This document shows, in pieces, positions 7,455 to 15,379 of a stretch of DNA of 64,000 nucleotides. The position numbers and the translations under genes are program-made. The stretch covers positions 992,001 to 1,056,000 of the forward strand of contig NZ_JACHNV010000001.1 in assembly GCF_014199535.1 (NCBI RefSeq), written 5' to 3'. The notes under the pieces are model-generated. The model saw only the letters and a list, made by a program, of their open reading frames with translations, was not told the DNA's origin and searched no databases. This DNA is from Hymenobacter latericoloratus (GTDB lineage Bacteria > Bacteroidota > Bacteroidia > Cytophagales > Hymenobacteraceae). Numbering within the stretch: position 1 is the stretch's first letter; each line of letters starts with the position of its first letter.

Positions 7455-9083
7455 ATGGACCTCGAGTTCAACAAAAACGAAGACAGCATTAAGCAACTCA
7501 ACTTTCAACTGCAGCAGCGCCTGCAGCGCGTGGCCCTGGGCGGCGGTGAGAAGCGCATTGCCGCCCACAAAGCCAAGGGCAAGCTCACGGCCCGGGAACG
7601 AATCGAGTACCTGCTCGACAAAGGCGCAGAAACCGTGGAAATCGGGGCGTTTGCGGGCGAGGGTATGTACAAGGAAGAAGGCGGCTGCCCCTCGGGCGGC
7701 GTGGTAGTGGTTATCGGCTGGGTGCAGGGTAGGCAGTGCGTGGTCGTCGCCAACGACGCCACCGTGAAGGCCGGAGCCTGGTTCCCGATTACGGCCAAGA
7801 AAAACCTGCGGGCCCAGGAAATCAGCATTGAAAACAAGCTGCCCATTATTTACCTGGTGGACTCCGCGGGGGTGTACCTGCCTATGCAGGACGAAATTTT
7901 CCCGGATAAAGAGCACTTCGGCCGCATCTTCCGCAACAACGCCGTCATGAGCAGCATGGGCATCGTGCAGCTGGCCGCCATTATGGGGCCCTGCGTGGCC
8001 GGCGGGGCGTATTTGCCCATTATGAGTGATGAGGCCATGATTGTGGACGGCACCGGCTCAGTGTTTCTGGCCGGTTCCTACCTGGTGAAATCAGCCATCG
8101 GCGAAACCATCGACAACGAAACCCTGGGCGGGGCCACTACCCACTCCGAAATTTCGGGCGTGACGGACTACAAGTTTGCCAATGACGAGGAATGCCTCGA
8201 CCACATCCGCAACATCTTCGACAAGCTGGGCGGCCACGCTACGGCTGGTTTCTCGCGCAAAGCCCCCGCACCGCCTAAGGAGAACCCCCAGGAAATCTAC
8301 GGTCTGCTGCCCGCCGACCGGGTGAAGCCCTACGATATGATGGACATCATCCGGCGTCTGGTGGATGACTCGGAGTTTGAGCCCTACAAGGACCTTTACG
8401 GCCAGAGCCTGATTTGCGGCCTGGCGCGCATAGATGGCTGGGCCGTGGGCATTGTGGCCAACCAGCGCAAAATCGTGAAAACCAAGAAGGGTGCCATGCA
8501 GATGGGCGGCGTTATCTACTCCGACTCCGCCGACAAAGCCGCGCGCTTCATCATGAACTGCAACCAGAAGCGCATTCCGTTGGTGTTTCTGCACGACGTG
8601 TCGGGCTTTATGGTGGGTAGCCAGTCGGAGCACGGCGGCATTATCAAGGACGGGGCCAAGATGGTGAATGCCATGAGTAACTCCGTGGTGCCCAAGTTCT
8701 CGGTAATTGTGGGCAACTCCTACGGGGCTGGCAACTACGCCATGTGCGGCAAAGCCTACGACCCCCGCCTGATTGTGGCCTGGCCCACGGCCCAACTGGC
8801 CGTAATGAGCGGAGCCGCCGCCGCCAACACTCTGCTGCAGATTCAGGTAGCCGCCGCCGAAGCCAAAGGCGAGAAGCTCACCGACGAGGCCAAGAAGGAG
8901 ATGTTCGACCACATCAAGGCCCGCTACGACGAGCAACTCTCGCCCTACTACGCCGCCGCCCGCCTCTGGGTCGATGCCATCATTGACCCGCTGGAAACCC
9001 GCAAAGTCATTTCCCAAGGCATCAGCATGGCCAATCACGCGCCCATTGAGAAGGCATACAACGTGGGCGTGATTCAGGTGTGA
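7455..9083 (+). CDS. acyl-CoA carboxylase, beta (carboxyltransferase) subunit
   Basis: Carboxyltransferase subunit of a biotin-dependent acyl-CoA carboxylase, of the propionyl-/methylcrotonyl-CoA type, which moves CO2 from biotin to an acyl-CoA. The 542 residues cover both halves of the crotonase-like fold. Visible family blocks are KLTARERIEYLLDKG, GGCPSGGVVVVIGWV, VDSAGVYLPMQDEIFPDKEHFGRIF, and in the second half FLHDVSGFMVG and GNSYGAGNYAMCGKAYDPR. DSAGVYLPMQ and the FPDKEHFGR context resemble methylcrotonyl-CoA carboxylase beta, so that substrate is as likely as propionyl-CoA. No biotin carboxylase subunit is adjacent. The next gene overlaps its stop codon by one base. Confidence 0.9.
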   Translation: MDLEFNKNEDSIKQLNFQLQQRLQRVALGGGEKRIAAHKAKGKLTARERIEYLLDKGAETVEIGAFAGEGMYKEEGGCPSGGVVVVIGWVQGRQCVVVANDATVKAGAWFPITAKKNLRAQEISIENKLPIIYLVDSAGVYLPMQDEIFPDKEHFGRIFRNNAVMSSMGIVQLAAIMGPCVAGGAYLPIMSDEAMIVDGTGSVFLAGSYLVKSAIGETIDNETLGGATTHSEISGVTDYKFANDEECLDHIRNIFDKLGGHATAGFSRKAPAPPKENPQEIYGLLPADRVKPYDMMDIIRRLVDDSEFEPYKDLYGQSLICGLARIDGWAVGIVANQRKIVKTKKGAMQMGGVIYSDSADKAARFIMNCNQKRIPLVFLHDVSGFMVGSQSEHGGIIKDGAKMVNAMSNSVVPKFSVIVGNSYGAGNYAMCGKAYDPRLIVAWPTAQLAVMSGAAAANTLLQIQVAAAEAKGEKLTDEAKKEMFDHIKARYDEQLSPYYAAARLWVDAIIDPLETRKVISQGISMANHAPIEKAYNVGVIQV

Positions 9084-9577
9084 TGACTATTCTGCTGGAG
9101 GATCCACCTCAGTTTCGGTGGCAAACGGACTTAGATAGGTTGCTGCCAACGATTCGCCAACCGGTTGAAGAGTTGAATTGGGTTGTTTCCAATCTGCAGT
9201 GCTGGCATTTAAAAGAGTTTGTACCGACGGTTGCTGCTTGGGAGGCACAAATGGAGCATTATTACTCCTACACTGTAGTGTCCGGCAAAACGCTTTATGA
9301 CACTTTTGTTGATAAGAACATACAGGTGGTATGGGGTGTTTTCTGTGGCATTTCGGGCAACTTACCGGATTTGTCCAAAGATGAAGTTCCTTATGCTGAT
9401 GGCAACCGAGAACTGTGGACTGAGCCGGAGTCGTTTCAATTGACTGCGTCTGAAATAGAAATTGTGTGCTGGGACAGTCACATCACTTGGGTAAAGTTTC
9501 GAGATGAAAGCCAAGGGGATGAGTTTCTAAAGGCATTTCCAGGCGGACAAATCTTACGAAACCCTATAGCAGAGTAG
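9083..9577 (+). CDS. hypothetical protein, low GC, translationally coupled to the carboxylase gene
   Basis: I do not recognise this 164-residue protein. The ATG shares its A with the TGA of the carboxylase gene, a coupling arrangement; a GTG one codon earlier is a possible alternative. The product is soluble and acidic, without signal peptide or membrane helix, and rich in Trp (for instance LNWVVSNLQCWHLKEF, VVWGVFCGIS, ITWVKFRDES). Base composition is clearly lower in GC than the neighbours and codon use is different (many AAA, TTG, GTT), which suggests recent transfer. The compact acidic form is like that of immunity proteins of polymorphic toxins, but there is no toxin gene beside it and this is only a guess. 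Confidence 0.7.
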   Translation: MTILLEDPPQFRWQTDLDRLLPTIRQPVEELNWVVSNLQCWHLKEFVPTVAAWEAQMEHYYSYTVVSGKTLYDTFVDKNIQVVWGVFCGISGNLPDLSKDEVPYADGNRELWTEPESFQLTASEIEIVCWDSHITWVKFRDESQGDEFLKAFPGGQILRNPIAE

Positions 9578-9583
9578 AATCAG

Positions 9584-9949
9584 GTGAAAGCTCTCTACCT
9601 CCTGGCCGGCTGCAATGGCGCGGGCAAAACTACGGCCGCCTACGCTCTGCTGCCGGGTCTGCTGGAGTGCCGGGAGTTCGTGAATGCCGATGAAATTGCG
9701 CGGGGCCTCTCGCCGTTTCAGCCCGAAACCGTGAGCGTACAAGCCGGGCGGCTGATGCTGACGCGGCTGCAGCAACTCTTGGCGGCCAGCGAAACGTTTG
9801 CGCTGGAAACCACGCTGGCTACCTGGCACTACCTGTCTTTTATCCGCAAAGCCCAGACACTGGGGTATTCGGTGCATCTGTTCTTCTTCTGGCTTAGTAC
9901 CCCGGAAGCCGCCGCTACTCATGAACAAACCGGAAGAAGTGCTTTATAG
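9584..9949 (+). pseudogene. zeta-toxin family kinase, C-terminal half lost by deletion
   Basis: The first about 108 residues read as a zeta-toxin-like P-loop kinase: LYLLAGCNGAGKTT (Walker A at residues 9-17), then EFVNADEIARGLSP, LETTLATWHYLSF and VHLFFFWLSTPE. Zeta toxins phosphorylate UDP-N-acetylglucosamine and go on for another 70-90 residues with a block around arginines of the substrate site. Here the sequence loses all resemblance after STPEAA and stops after 121 residues, and the last 29 bases overlap the start of the following small gene in another frame. This fits an internal deletion that removed the 3' half of the toxin. The start is GTG at 9584. Activity is not expected. Confidence 0.75.
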
Positions 9950-10103
9950 CAGTGAGCAACTGCAAGCTGCATTGCATATTGCATACGAAAACATGCTGGC
10001 CTTCAAGCGCTACAAGCAGACGCCTGTAGTAATCGTGCGCGACGGGCGGGTAGTGGAAGTATCACCCGATGAGTTGACTGCTGCTGATCAGAAGGCCGCG
10101 TAA
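9921..10103 (+). CDS. small antitoxin-like protein paired with the zeta toxin remnant
   Basis: A 60-residue protein starting MNKPEEVLYSSEQLQ and ending RDGRVVEVSPDEL plus a short tail. Its shape, a helix followed by a short strand pair with RDGxVVxVxPxE, resembles the small proteins encoded next to zeta-toxin-like genes in many bacteria, and I infer an antitoxin role from that arrangement. It is intact and starts within the last bases of the broken toxin gene, in a different frame. Left without its toxin, it could be a relic or still neutralise a toxin encoded elsewhere. A strong GC-rich hairpin follows its stop. Confidence 0.6.
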   Translation: MNKPEEVLYSSEQLQAALHIAYENMLAFKRYKQTPVVIVRDGRVVEVSPDELTAADQKAA

Positions 10104-10128
10104 CCGGATACTGAGTTGAACCAGCAAC

Positions 10129-10163
10129 GGCCCGCCTGCACCACCCGGTGCGGCGGGCCTTTT
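10129..10163 (+). terminator. intrinsic terminator after antitoxin-like gene
   Basis: GC-rich stem (GGCCCGCCTGCACC against GGTGCGGCGGGCC, with one unpaired base) with a 4-base loop followed by TTTT. It closes the carboxylase-to-antitoxin stretch. Confidence 0.7.
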
Positions 10164-10186
10164 GCGTTTCATAGGCACCGGCCCCG

Positions 10187-10194
10187 TACCTTTG
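10187..10194 (+). promoter_or_regulatory. -7 promoter element (TAnnTTTG)
   Basis: TACCTTTG, with TTTG at 10161-10164 about 22 bases upstream as a possible -33, giving a full Bacteroidota-type promoter 27 bases ahead of the GTG start at 10221. Confidence 0.55.
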
Positions 10195-10220
10195 CCGCCC
10201 ACCTTACCGCCTACCCCTCC

Positions 10221-10688
10221 GTGACCGACGCACCCTCTGCCGCCTTCGAAAAAGCCCGTACCGGCCTCTGGACCAGCCTGCAGAAACACCTGGCGGCTGT
10301 GTACGCCGCCGAGAAAACGTTTCTGGCGGCCACGGCTTTCGTGGAAGCCTACCCCTTTGCCCTGCACACGGCCACTGAGGAGCAGCAAGCTGCTTACCAA
10401 AGCGCCCGCCACAGCCTGCGCGACCTGTACACCGACGAAACCACCCAGCTCGATACCCTGGTAAAAGCCATCCGGACCAAAGGCTACTCCGAGGATCAGA
10501 AGAAACAGCTCTACCTCCTGATTCTGGGCTATATGGATATTGCCGCCTCCGTATTTGAGCTGCTGCATACCCACGTGCCCACCAAGCAGCCCGAGGACGA
10601 GGAGCTGGCGGCCACCGCCGATAAGTTTGAGCGAGTGCGCAAATTCGCCCGGCTGAACGTGAAGGGGTTGGCGGGTTTGCTGGGGTAG
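10221..10688 (+). CDS. hypothetical helical protein
   Basis: Not recognised. The GTG at 10221 is preferred because it follows a good TACCTTTG promoter, and upstream codons read as non-protein-like sequence from the terminator. The 155 residues are almost fully helical and charged (FEKARTGLWTSLQKHLAAVYAAEKTFL, then YQSARHSLRDLYTDETTQLDTLVKAI), without Cys pairs, signal peptide or membrane segments. A single-gene transcription unit is likely: there is a terminator before it and the next gene starts about 100 bases later. Confidence 0.7.
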   Translation: MTDAPSAAFEKARTGLWTSLQKHLAAVYAAEKTFLAATAFVEAYPFALHTATEEQQAAYQSARHSLRDLYTDETTQLDTLVKAIRTKGYSEDQKKQLYLLILGYMDIAASVFELLHTHVPTKQPEDEELAATADKFERVRKFARLNVKGLAGLLG

Positions 10689-10790
10689 GAGCCAGCAGAC
10701 AGAGCCGCCGCTTCTGCGCAAAATACCGGTAGCAGGCAGCGCCCGGCGGCTTCCGGCCGTATAGCCCCTCTGGACTTAACCCGGAAGGCT

Positions 10791-12518
10791 ATGGCGAAGA
10801 AAACTGTCTCGGAAATTATTGTGGATACCCTGCAGGCCGCCGGCGTGACGCGGGTGTACGGCGTGGTGGGCGACTCGCTCAATGGCATTACTGAGGAAAT
10901 TCGGAAGCGGGAGGGCATTGAGTGGGTGCACGTGCGCAACGAGGAAGCCGGGGCCTTCGCGGCCGGGGCCGAGGCTCACCTGACCGGCGCGCTGGCCGTG
11001 TGCGCCGGCTCCTGCGGCCCCGGCAACACCCACCTGCTCAATGGCCTCTACGACTGTCACCGCAGCCGCGTGCCGGTGCTGGCTATTGCCGCCCAAATTC
11101 CCAGCGTCGAAATCGGGACGCAATATTTCCAGGAAACCCACCCTGAGCATACGTTTAAGGAGTGCAGCGCCTACTGCGAGCTGATTGGCGTTCCGGACCA
11201 GGCCGTGCGCACTACCGAAATAGCCATCCAGACGGCCCTTACCCAGCGCGGGGTTGCCGTTATAGTAGTCCCCGGCGACATTAGCCACCAGAAAGCAGAA
11301 GCTCCGGAGCCCCGCCTCCCCGTGCTGCGCAGCCGGGCTACCCTAGTACCGGCCCTGGAGGATATCCGCGCCGCCGCCGACCTGCTCAACACGGCCGACA
11401 AAGTAACCATCATGGCCGGGGCCGGCTGCGCCGAAGCCCACGCCGAGCTGCTGCAGGTAGCCGAGCTGCTGGGCGCCCCCGTGGTCCATGCCCTGCGCGG
11501 CAAGGAATACGTGGAGCCCAACAACCCCTACGACGTGGGCCTGACCGGACTGCTGGGCTTTCCCTCGGGCTACGAGGCCCTGATGGACGCCGACGCCATG
11601 CTCATGCTCGGCACCGATTTTCCCTACGCCCAGTTTTTGCCCCAGGATGTGCGCACCGTGCAGGTGGACGTTCGTGGGGAGCACATTGGGCGGCGGGCCC
11701 GGGTAGAGGTAGGCCTCGTGGGCGACGTGGCCGCCACGCTGCGCGAGCTGCTACCCCTGCTCAACCACAAACAGGACCGCCACCACCTGGAAAAAGCCCT
11801 GGAAAACTACCGTGACACCCGCGCAAGCCTCGATGAACTGGCCACCGGCGAGCCCGGCGACACCAGCATGCACCCCCAGTACCTAGTGCGCCTGCTGAAT
11901 GAGCAGGCCGCCGAAGACGCCATCTTCACCTGCGACGTGGGTACGCCTACCATTTGGGCGGCGCGCTACCTGCGCATGAACGGCCGGCGCCGCCTGGTAG
12001 GCTCCTTTAACCACGGCAGCATGGCCAACGCCATGCCCCAGGCTCTGGGAGCTCAGCTGGCTTTTCCCGGCCGGCAGGTAATTGCCCTGGCCGGCGACGG
12101 GGGCTTTGCCATGCTCATGGGCGAGCTGCTGACGCTGAAACAGCTGAAAGCCCCGGTGAAAGTTGTTATCTTCAACAACAACAGCCTGGGGTTTGTGGAG
12201 CTGGAAATGAAGGCTGCTGGCATTCTGGAGTACGGTACCGAGCTGGAAAACCCCAGCTTCGCGGCGCTAGCCGAGGCGGCCGGCGTGCGTGGCATTCGGG
12301 TAACGGACCCGGCCCGGCTCCCGGCCGCCATTGCGGAAATGCTGGCCCACCCGGGGCCGGTTATTCTGGATGCCGTTGTCAAGCGCGCGGAGCTTTCCAT
12401 GCCGCCTACCATCCAGAAGGAGCAGATGTTGGGCTTTAGCCTGTACACCCTGAAAGCCATTATGAGCGGCCGGGGTGATGAAGTGCTGGAGCTAGCTAAA
12501 ACCAATTTGTTGCGGTAG
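10791..12518 (+). CDS. poxB: thiamine pyrophosphate-dependent pyruvate oxidase / pyruvate dehydrogenase (quinone)
   Basis: Likely decarboxylates pyruvate to acetate and CO2, passing electrons to the quinone pool through FAD at the inner membrane face. The 575-residue protein has the three domains of the TPP enzyme family: N-terminal pyrimidine-binding domain with RVYGVVGDSLNGI and the activating Glu in HVRNEEAGAFAAG, a central domain about residues 190-330, and the pyrophosphate-binding domain with GDGGFAMLMGELLTLKQ and FNNNSLGFVELE. The segment GSCGPGNTHLLNGLYDCHRSRVPVLAIAAQIPS is typical of PoxB rather than acetolactate synthase. The C-terminal end lacks an obvious amphipathic lipid-binding helix that I could confirm. 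It stands alone in its orientation group. Confidence 0.88.
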   Translation: MAKKTVSEIIVDTLQAAGVTRVYGVVGDSLNGITEEIRKREGIEWVHVRNEEAGAFAAGAEAHLTGALAVCAGSCGPGNTHLLNGLYDCHRSRVPVLAIAAQIPSVEIGTQYFQETHPEHTFKECSAYCELIGVPDQAVRTTEIAIQTALTQRGVAVIVVPGDISHQKAEAPEPRLPVLRSRATLVPALEDIRAAADLLNTADKVTIMAGAGCAEAHAELLQVAELLGAPVVHALRGKEYVEPNNPYDVGLTGLLGFPSGYEALMDADAMLMLGTDFPYAQFLPQDVRTVQVDVRGEHIGRRARVEVGLVGDVAATLRELLPLLNHKQDRHHLEKALENYRDTRASLDELATGEPGDTSMHPQYLVRLLNEQAAEDAIFTCDVGTPTIWAARYLRMNGRRRLVGSFNHGSMANAMPQALGAQLAFPGRQVIALAGDGGFAMLMGELLTLKQLKAPVKVVIFNNNSLGFVELEMKAAGILEYGTELENPSFAALAEAAGVRGIRVTDPARLPAAIAEMLAHPGPVILDAVVKRAELSMPPTIQKEQMLGFSLYTLKAIMSGRGDEVLELAKTNLLR

Positions 12519-12632
12519 CCGGCCCCGGGCTGGCCCGAAAGGCCGGGGGGCTGGTTGCCTCGCCCCGCGAGGGGGGGTAGGGCAGCGCATCTGGGGCCTA
12601 CCCCAAAAGGCGGCCGATGGGTGCGGAGCCGG

Positions 12633-12640
12633 TATTTTTG
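12633..12640 (+). promoter_or_regulatory. -7 promoter element (TAnnTTTG)
   Basis: TATTTTTG, exact consensus, 123 bases upstream of the SirB1-like gene. The leader would be unusually long for this window. Confidence 0.35.
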
Positions 12641-12763
12641 AACAATCTAGCCCTTTCGCTATGTTATCCAGTGGCAACCGGCGTCTACCAACCGGCGTCA
12701 GTTGCTTTTATTTGCTCTTTCCTGCCGTTAGGGCTACCCTGAGGTAGCCCGTTTGTCCGCTAC

Positions 12764-13639
12764 ATGACCAACAAAGAAATTAAAGCCCTCATCTCCCTGC
12801 TCGATGACCCCGAAGTTGCCCCGCAGATTCAGGAGAAAATCCAGACGCTGGGCGAAACCATTATTCCGTTTCTGGAGGAGTCGTGGGAGGAAAGTCTGGA
12901 CCCGCAGCAGCAGCAGCGCCTGGAAGACCTGATTCACCATCTGCAGTTTGAAGGGCTGCAGCAGCGCTTGCGCGTGTGGCGCGACTCGGGTGGTGAGAAC
13001 CTGCTGGAAGGCATGTGGCTGCTGAACTCCTACCAGTACCCCGACGCCGATTTTCAGGTACTGAACCGGGCCATTGAGCAGTTGCGCTTTGAGGTCTGGA
13101 CACTGCTGCAGCCCAACATGCACCCCGCCGACCAGGTGCAGACCCTGAACCACGTACTGTTCCGGACGCATAAGTTTGCCGCTAACACCCAGAACTTCCA
13201 TTCGCCGGCCAACTCTATGCTGCACCGGGTACTGGAAACCCGCCGGGGCAACCCGCTCACGCTCTGCGTAATTTATCTGCTGGTGGCTCAGCGGCTTAAA
13301 ATGCCCGTGTTCGGTGTGAACCTGCCCAACCTGTTCGTGCTGACCTACCGGCCCGAGGGCGCGCTGGAGCCGTTTTATATTAACTGCTACAACCGGGGCC
13401 TTGTGCTTTCGCGCACCGATATTGAGCACTACATCGGGCAGCTCAACCTTACGCCCAACGAAATGTTCTTCGAGCCCTGCTCGCACATTGATATTGTGCG
13501 CCGGGCCCTACGCAACCTGCAACTCAGCTTCGAGAAAATGCAGGAACCAGCCAAGGCCATAGAAGTAGGCCAGCTGTTGGCTATCCTGACCAGCGAATCA
13601 GACGCCACGGATGGAAACTCCGGGCCGAACGAGGAATAA
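12764..13639 (+). CDS. SirB1-type transglutaminase-like family protein
   Basis: A 291-residue cytoplasmic protein of the SirB1/transglutaminase-like group. The middle part (about residues 110-200) contains VLFRTHKFAANTQNFHSPANSMLHRVLETRRGNPLTLCVIYLLVAQRL, where GNP(L/I)xL with a Cys and the following helix is the hallmark of the fold. The N-terminal 80 residues are helical (KALISLLDDPE at the start, then LQFEGLQQRLRVW) and look like HEAT-type helices. The reaction of this family is not established. It ends before a strong shared hairpin opposite the redoxin gene. Confidence 0.8.
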   Translation: MTNKEIKALISLLDDPEVAPQIQEKIQTLGETIIPFLEESWEESLDPQQQQRLEDLIHHLQFEGLQQRLRVWRDSGGENLLEGMWLLNSYQYPDADFQVLNRAIEQLRFEVWTLLQPNMHPADQVQTLNHVLFRTHKFAANTQNFHSPANSMLHRVLETRRGNPLTLCVIYLLVAQRLKMPVFGVNLPNLFVLTYRPEGALEPFYINCYNRGLVLSRTDIEHYIGQLNLTPNEMFFEPCSHIDIVRRALRNLQLSFEKMQEPAKAIEVGQLLAILTSESDATDGNSGPNEE

Positions 13640-13658
13640 GCGTGTGCCTCAAAAAAAA

Positions 13659-13691
13659 GCCGGGCCGCCGATAGTACATCGGCGGCCCGGC
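13659..13691. terminator. perfect 14-bp hairpin between convergent genes
   Basis: Stem GCCGGGCCGCCGAT (13659-13672) pairs exactly with 13678-13691 over a 5-base loop. A run of eight A precedes it on the plus strand, so the T-tract is on the minus strand and it terminates the redoxin transcript best, possibly acting for both. Confidence 0.75.
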
Positions 13692-13804
13692 GCGTTTGGC
13701 GGAATGTGGTAGTGGTATAAGCAGCAGGTCAAACGCTTCGTTTCCGCCCGACAGAGCATTCTGGCAGGCTGTTTACTACCCGGCCGCTCAGTTGGCAATG
13801 AGCC

Positions 13805-14416
13805 TTAAAACCGCCTGATGAGGCAGCCGGCGGCGCGCTTATCGGTAACGCCAACGGGCCTGCCCGCCAGCAGGTTATTGAGGGCATCGGCCAGGTAATG
13901 CTCCTTGGCGTAACCCTCCACCTGCGGGTTATCGTCGATGGCGCCCTTGTAGCGCACGGCAAAGCCGTTGCCCACGGGCTGCAACACCACTACTTCCGGG
14001 GTTTTGGTAGCCCCCAGCAGAGTGCTCACTTTCTGGCCTTCATCCGTAAGCAGGGGTAGGGCAACGCCCCCCGTGGTTTTTACTTTAAGTTTTTCGGCGT
14101 CGCCGGTATCGGCGCTGGCTTCCAGGTTAATGGGAGCATTCACGAACAGAAACTGCACCCCTTTGGCGCCATACTCAGCGCTCAGCGAATGCAGCCGGCC
14201 TTCGTAGAGCTTAGAGAACGCACAGGTGGGGTTCATGAAAACTACCACCACGGCCTTGCTGCCCGAGTAGCTTTTCAGGGCTACCTCCGTGTTGGCGCTG
14301 TTTTTCAGGCTGAAGTCGGCCACCGAGCGGCTGCCCTGCGCGCGGGCCACGCCCACCGCAACGGTGCAGAAAAGCAAAGCAGCAGCAGCAACAATGGAAA
14401 TGCGACGAAGGGACAT
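13805..14416 (-). CDS. exported redoxin / AhpC-TSA domain protein
   Basis: Thioredoxin-fold protein sent across the inner membrane. The ATG at 14416 starts a signal peptide (MSLRRISIVAAAALLFCTVAVGVARAQ, hydrophobic core at residues 8-22) so it is preferred to an in-frame ATG 28 codons upstream. The redoxin core shows DFSLKNSANTEVALKSYSG, VVVVFMNPTCAFSKLYE and FLFVNAPINLE. The active-site region has one Cys (NPTCAFS), not the CxxC of thioredoxins, so a peroxiredoxin-like role is more likely than disulfide exchange. A second conserved-looking Cys is near the end (KRAAGCLIRRF). A 203-residue product. Substrate unknown. Confidence 0.8.
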   Translation of the reverse strand: MSLRRISIVAAAALLFCTVAVGVARAQGSRSVADFSLKNSANTEVALKSYSGSKAVVVVFMNPTCAFSKLYEGRLHSLSAEYGAKGVQFLFVNAPINLEASADTGDAEKLKVKTTGGVALPLLTDEGQKVSTLLGATKTPEVVVLQPVGNGFAVRYKGAIDDNPQVEGYAKEHYLADALNNLLAGRPVGVTDKRAAGCLIRRF

Positions 14417-14504
14417 AGGAGAAGGGAAGAGGTGAACTTGTGAAATGGCGAGTTTGTGCTTGAAATAGTGCGAATGACCTGGCTTAAGCGACCAGCCCAC
14501 TGTT

Positions 14505-15164
14505 TCACCAATTCACTACTTCACCAATGGCGTAAGTTAAAACGTAGTCGGGAGTTGGGCGCAGGTAGCGAATGTGGTGTTGGCTGCGGAAGTTTTCGAG
14601 GAGCAGGTGTCCCGTCAACACACCGGCCTCCCGCAGCTCAAACGGGCTGAGCAGTAACTGCTCTTTAAACACCAGGCCCCGGCGACTATGCAGCTTGTAG
14701 AGCGTCTCTTTGGCACTCCAATAGAGACAGTATTTTGCTGTTTCGTTGCCAGCGTTGGCCTGCTCCGCTTCCGATAGAAACCGGCGGGCCAACTGTTGCG
14801 CTTTGGGCCGTACCTGTTCAATATCTATGCCAACCGCGGCCTGGGTAGAAAGTAAGCCGGCTACCCACTCGCCGGAGTGCGAGAGGGATACGCCCGCGGC
14901 GGGCAGCTCCGGGAAGTAGGGGCGGCCGTTGGGGTCGTTGTGCAGGGTAGCGGGCGTGTCGTTTAGCTCGCGCAGCAGATAGTGGGCCAGCACCCGCCCG
15001 GCCAGCCACTGCCGGGCCCGCAGTTCGTCGCGCCCAGCGGGGTAGCGGGATAGGTAGTGTGTTTGCGCCGGCAGCAGGGGCCACAGCTCCTCGGCCGCTT
15101 CGGTAAGGTGCCAGAGGCCCAGCACGCAGGTTTGCGAAACAGGGGAGAGGGAGTGGAAGGGCAA
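14505..15164 (-). CDS. 4'-phosphopantetheinyl transferase (Sfp type)
   Basis: Moves the phosphopantetheine arm of CoA onto a carrier protein serine. The pair of Mg- and CoA-binding motifs is present: VGIDIEQVRP and WSAKETLYKLH; upstream are SLSHSGEWVAGLLS and NDPNGRPYFPE, also family blocks. The start is uncertain. The frame is open to an ATG at 15284, but the first 40 residues read as low-quality sequence (many His, Phe, Pro); the TTG at 15164 gives a 219-residue protein beginning LPFHSLSPV, the usual length. Same strand as the redoxin gene, 88 bases upstream of it. The partner carrier is not in the window. Confidence 0.85.
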   Translation of the reverse strand: MPFHSLSPVSQTCVLGLWHLTEAAEELWPLLPAQTHYLSRYPAGRDELRARQWLAGRVLAHYLLRELNDTPATLHNDPNGRPYFPELPAAGVSLSHSGEWVAGLLSTQAAVGIDIEQVRPKAQQLARRFLSEAEQANAGNETAKYCLYWSAKETLYKLHSRRGLVFKEQLLLSPFELREAGVLTGHLLLENFRSQHHIRYLRPTPDYVLTYAIGEVVNW

Positions 15165-15339
15165 GCAGTGAACGGGTAGGTGAATGAATAAGTGAAGGTA
15201 CGCTCGGCTGGTAAAATGGTCATGCTGAGTGAACGGAAAAGGGTGAGTCGGGCGCGGGCAGGCAAACCGGCTGCCTCTCTTCACTCAGCATATCAGGGCC
15301 TGTCAATAGCCGGGCTGCGTGCGGGTGGCGTTCCGGCGG

Positions 15340-15347
15340 TATCTTTG
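15340..15347 (+). promoter_or_regulatory. -7 promoter element (TAnnTTTG)
   Basis: TATCTTTG, exact consensus, 32 bases upstream of the TTG start of the WD40 gene. Confidence 0.5.
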
Positions 15348-15379
15348 CACGCTCTTTCACCCAGTTACTGATTTATTCC

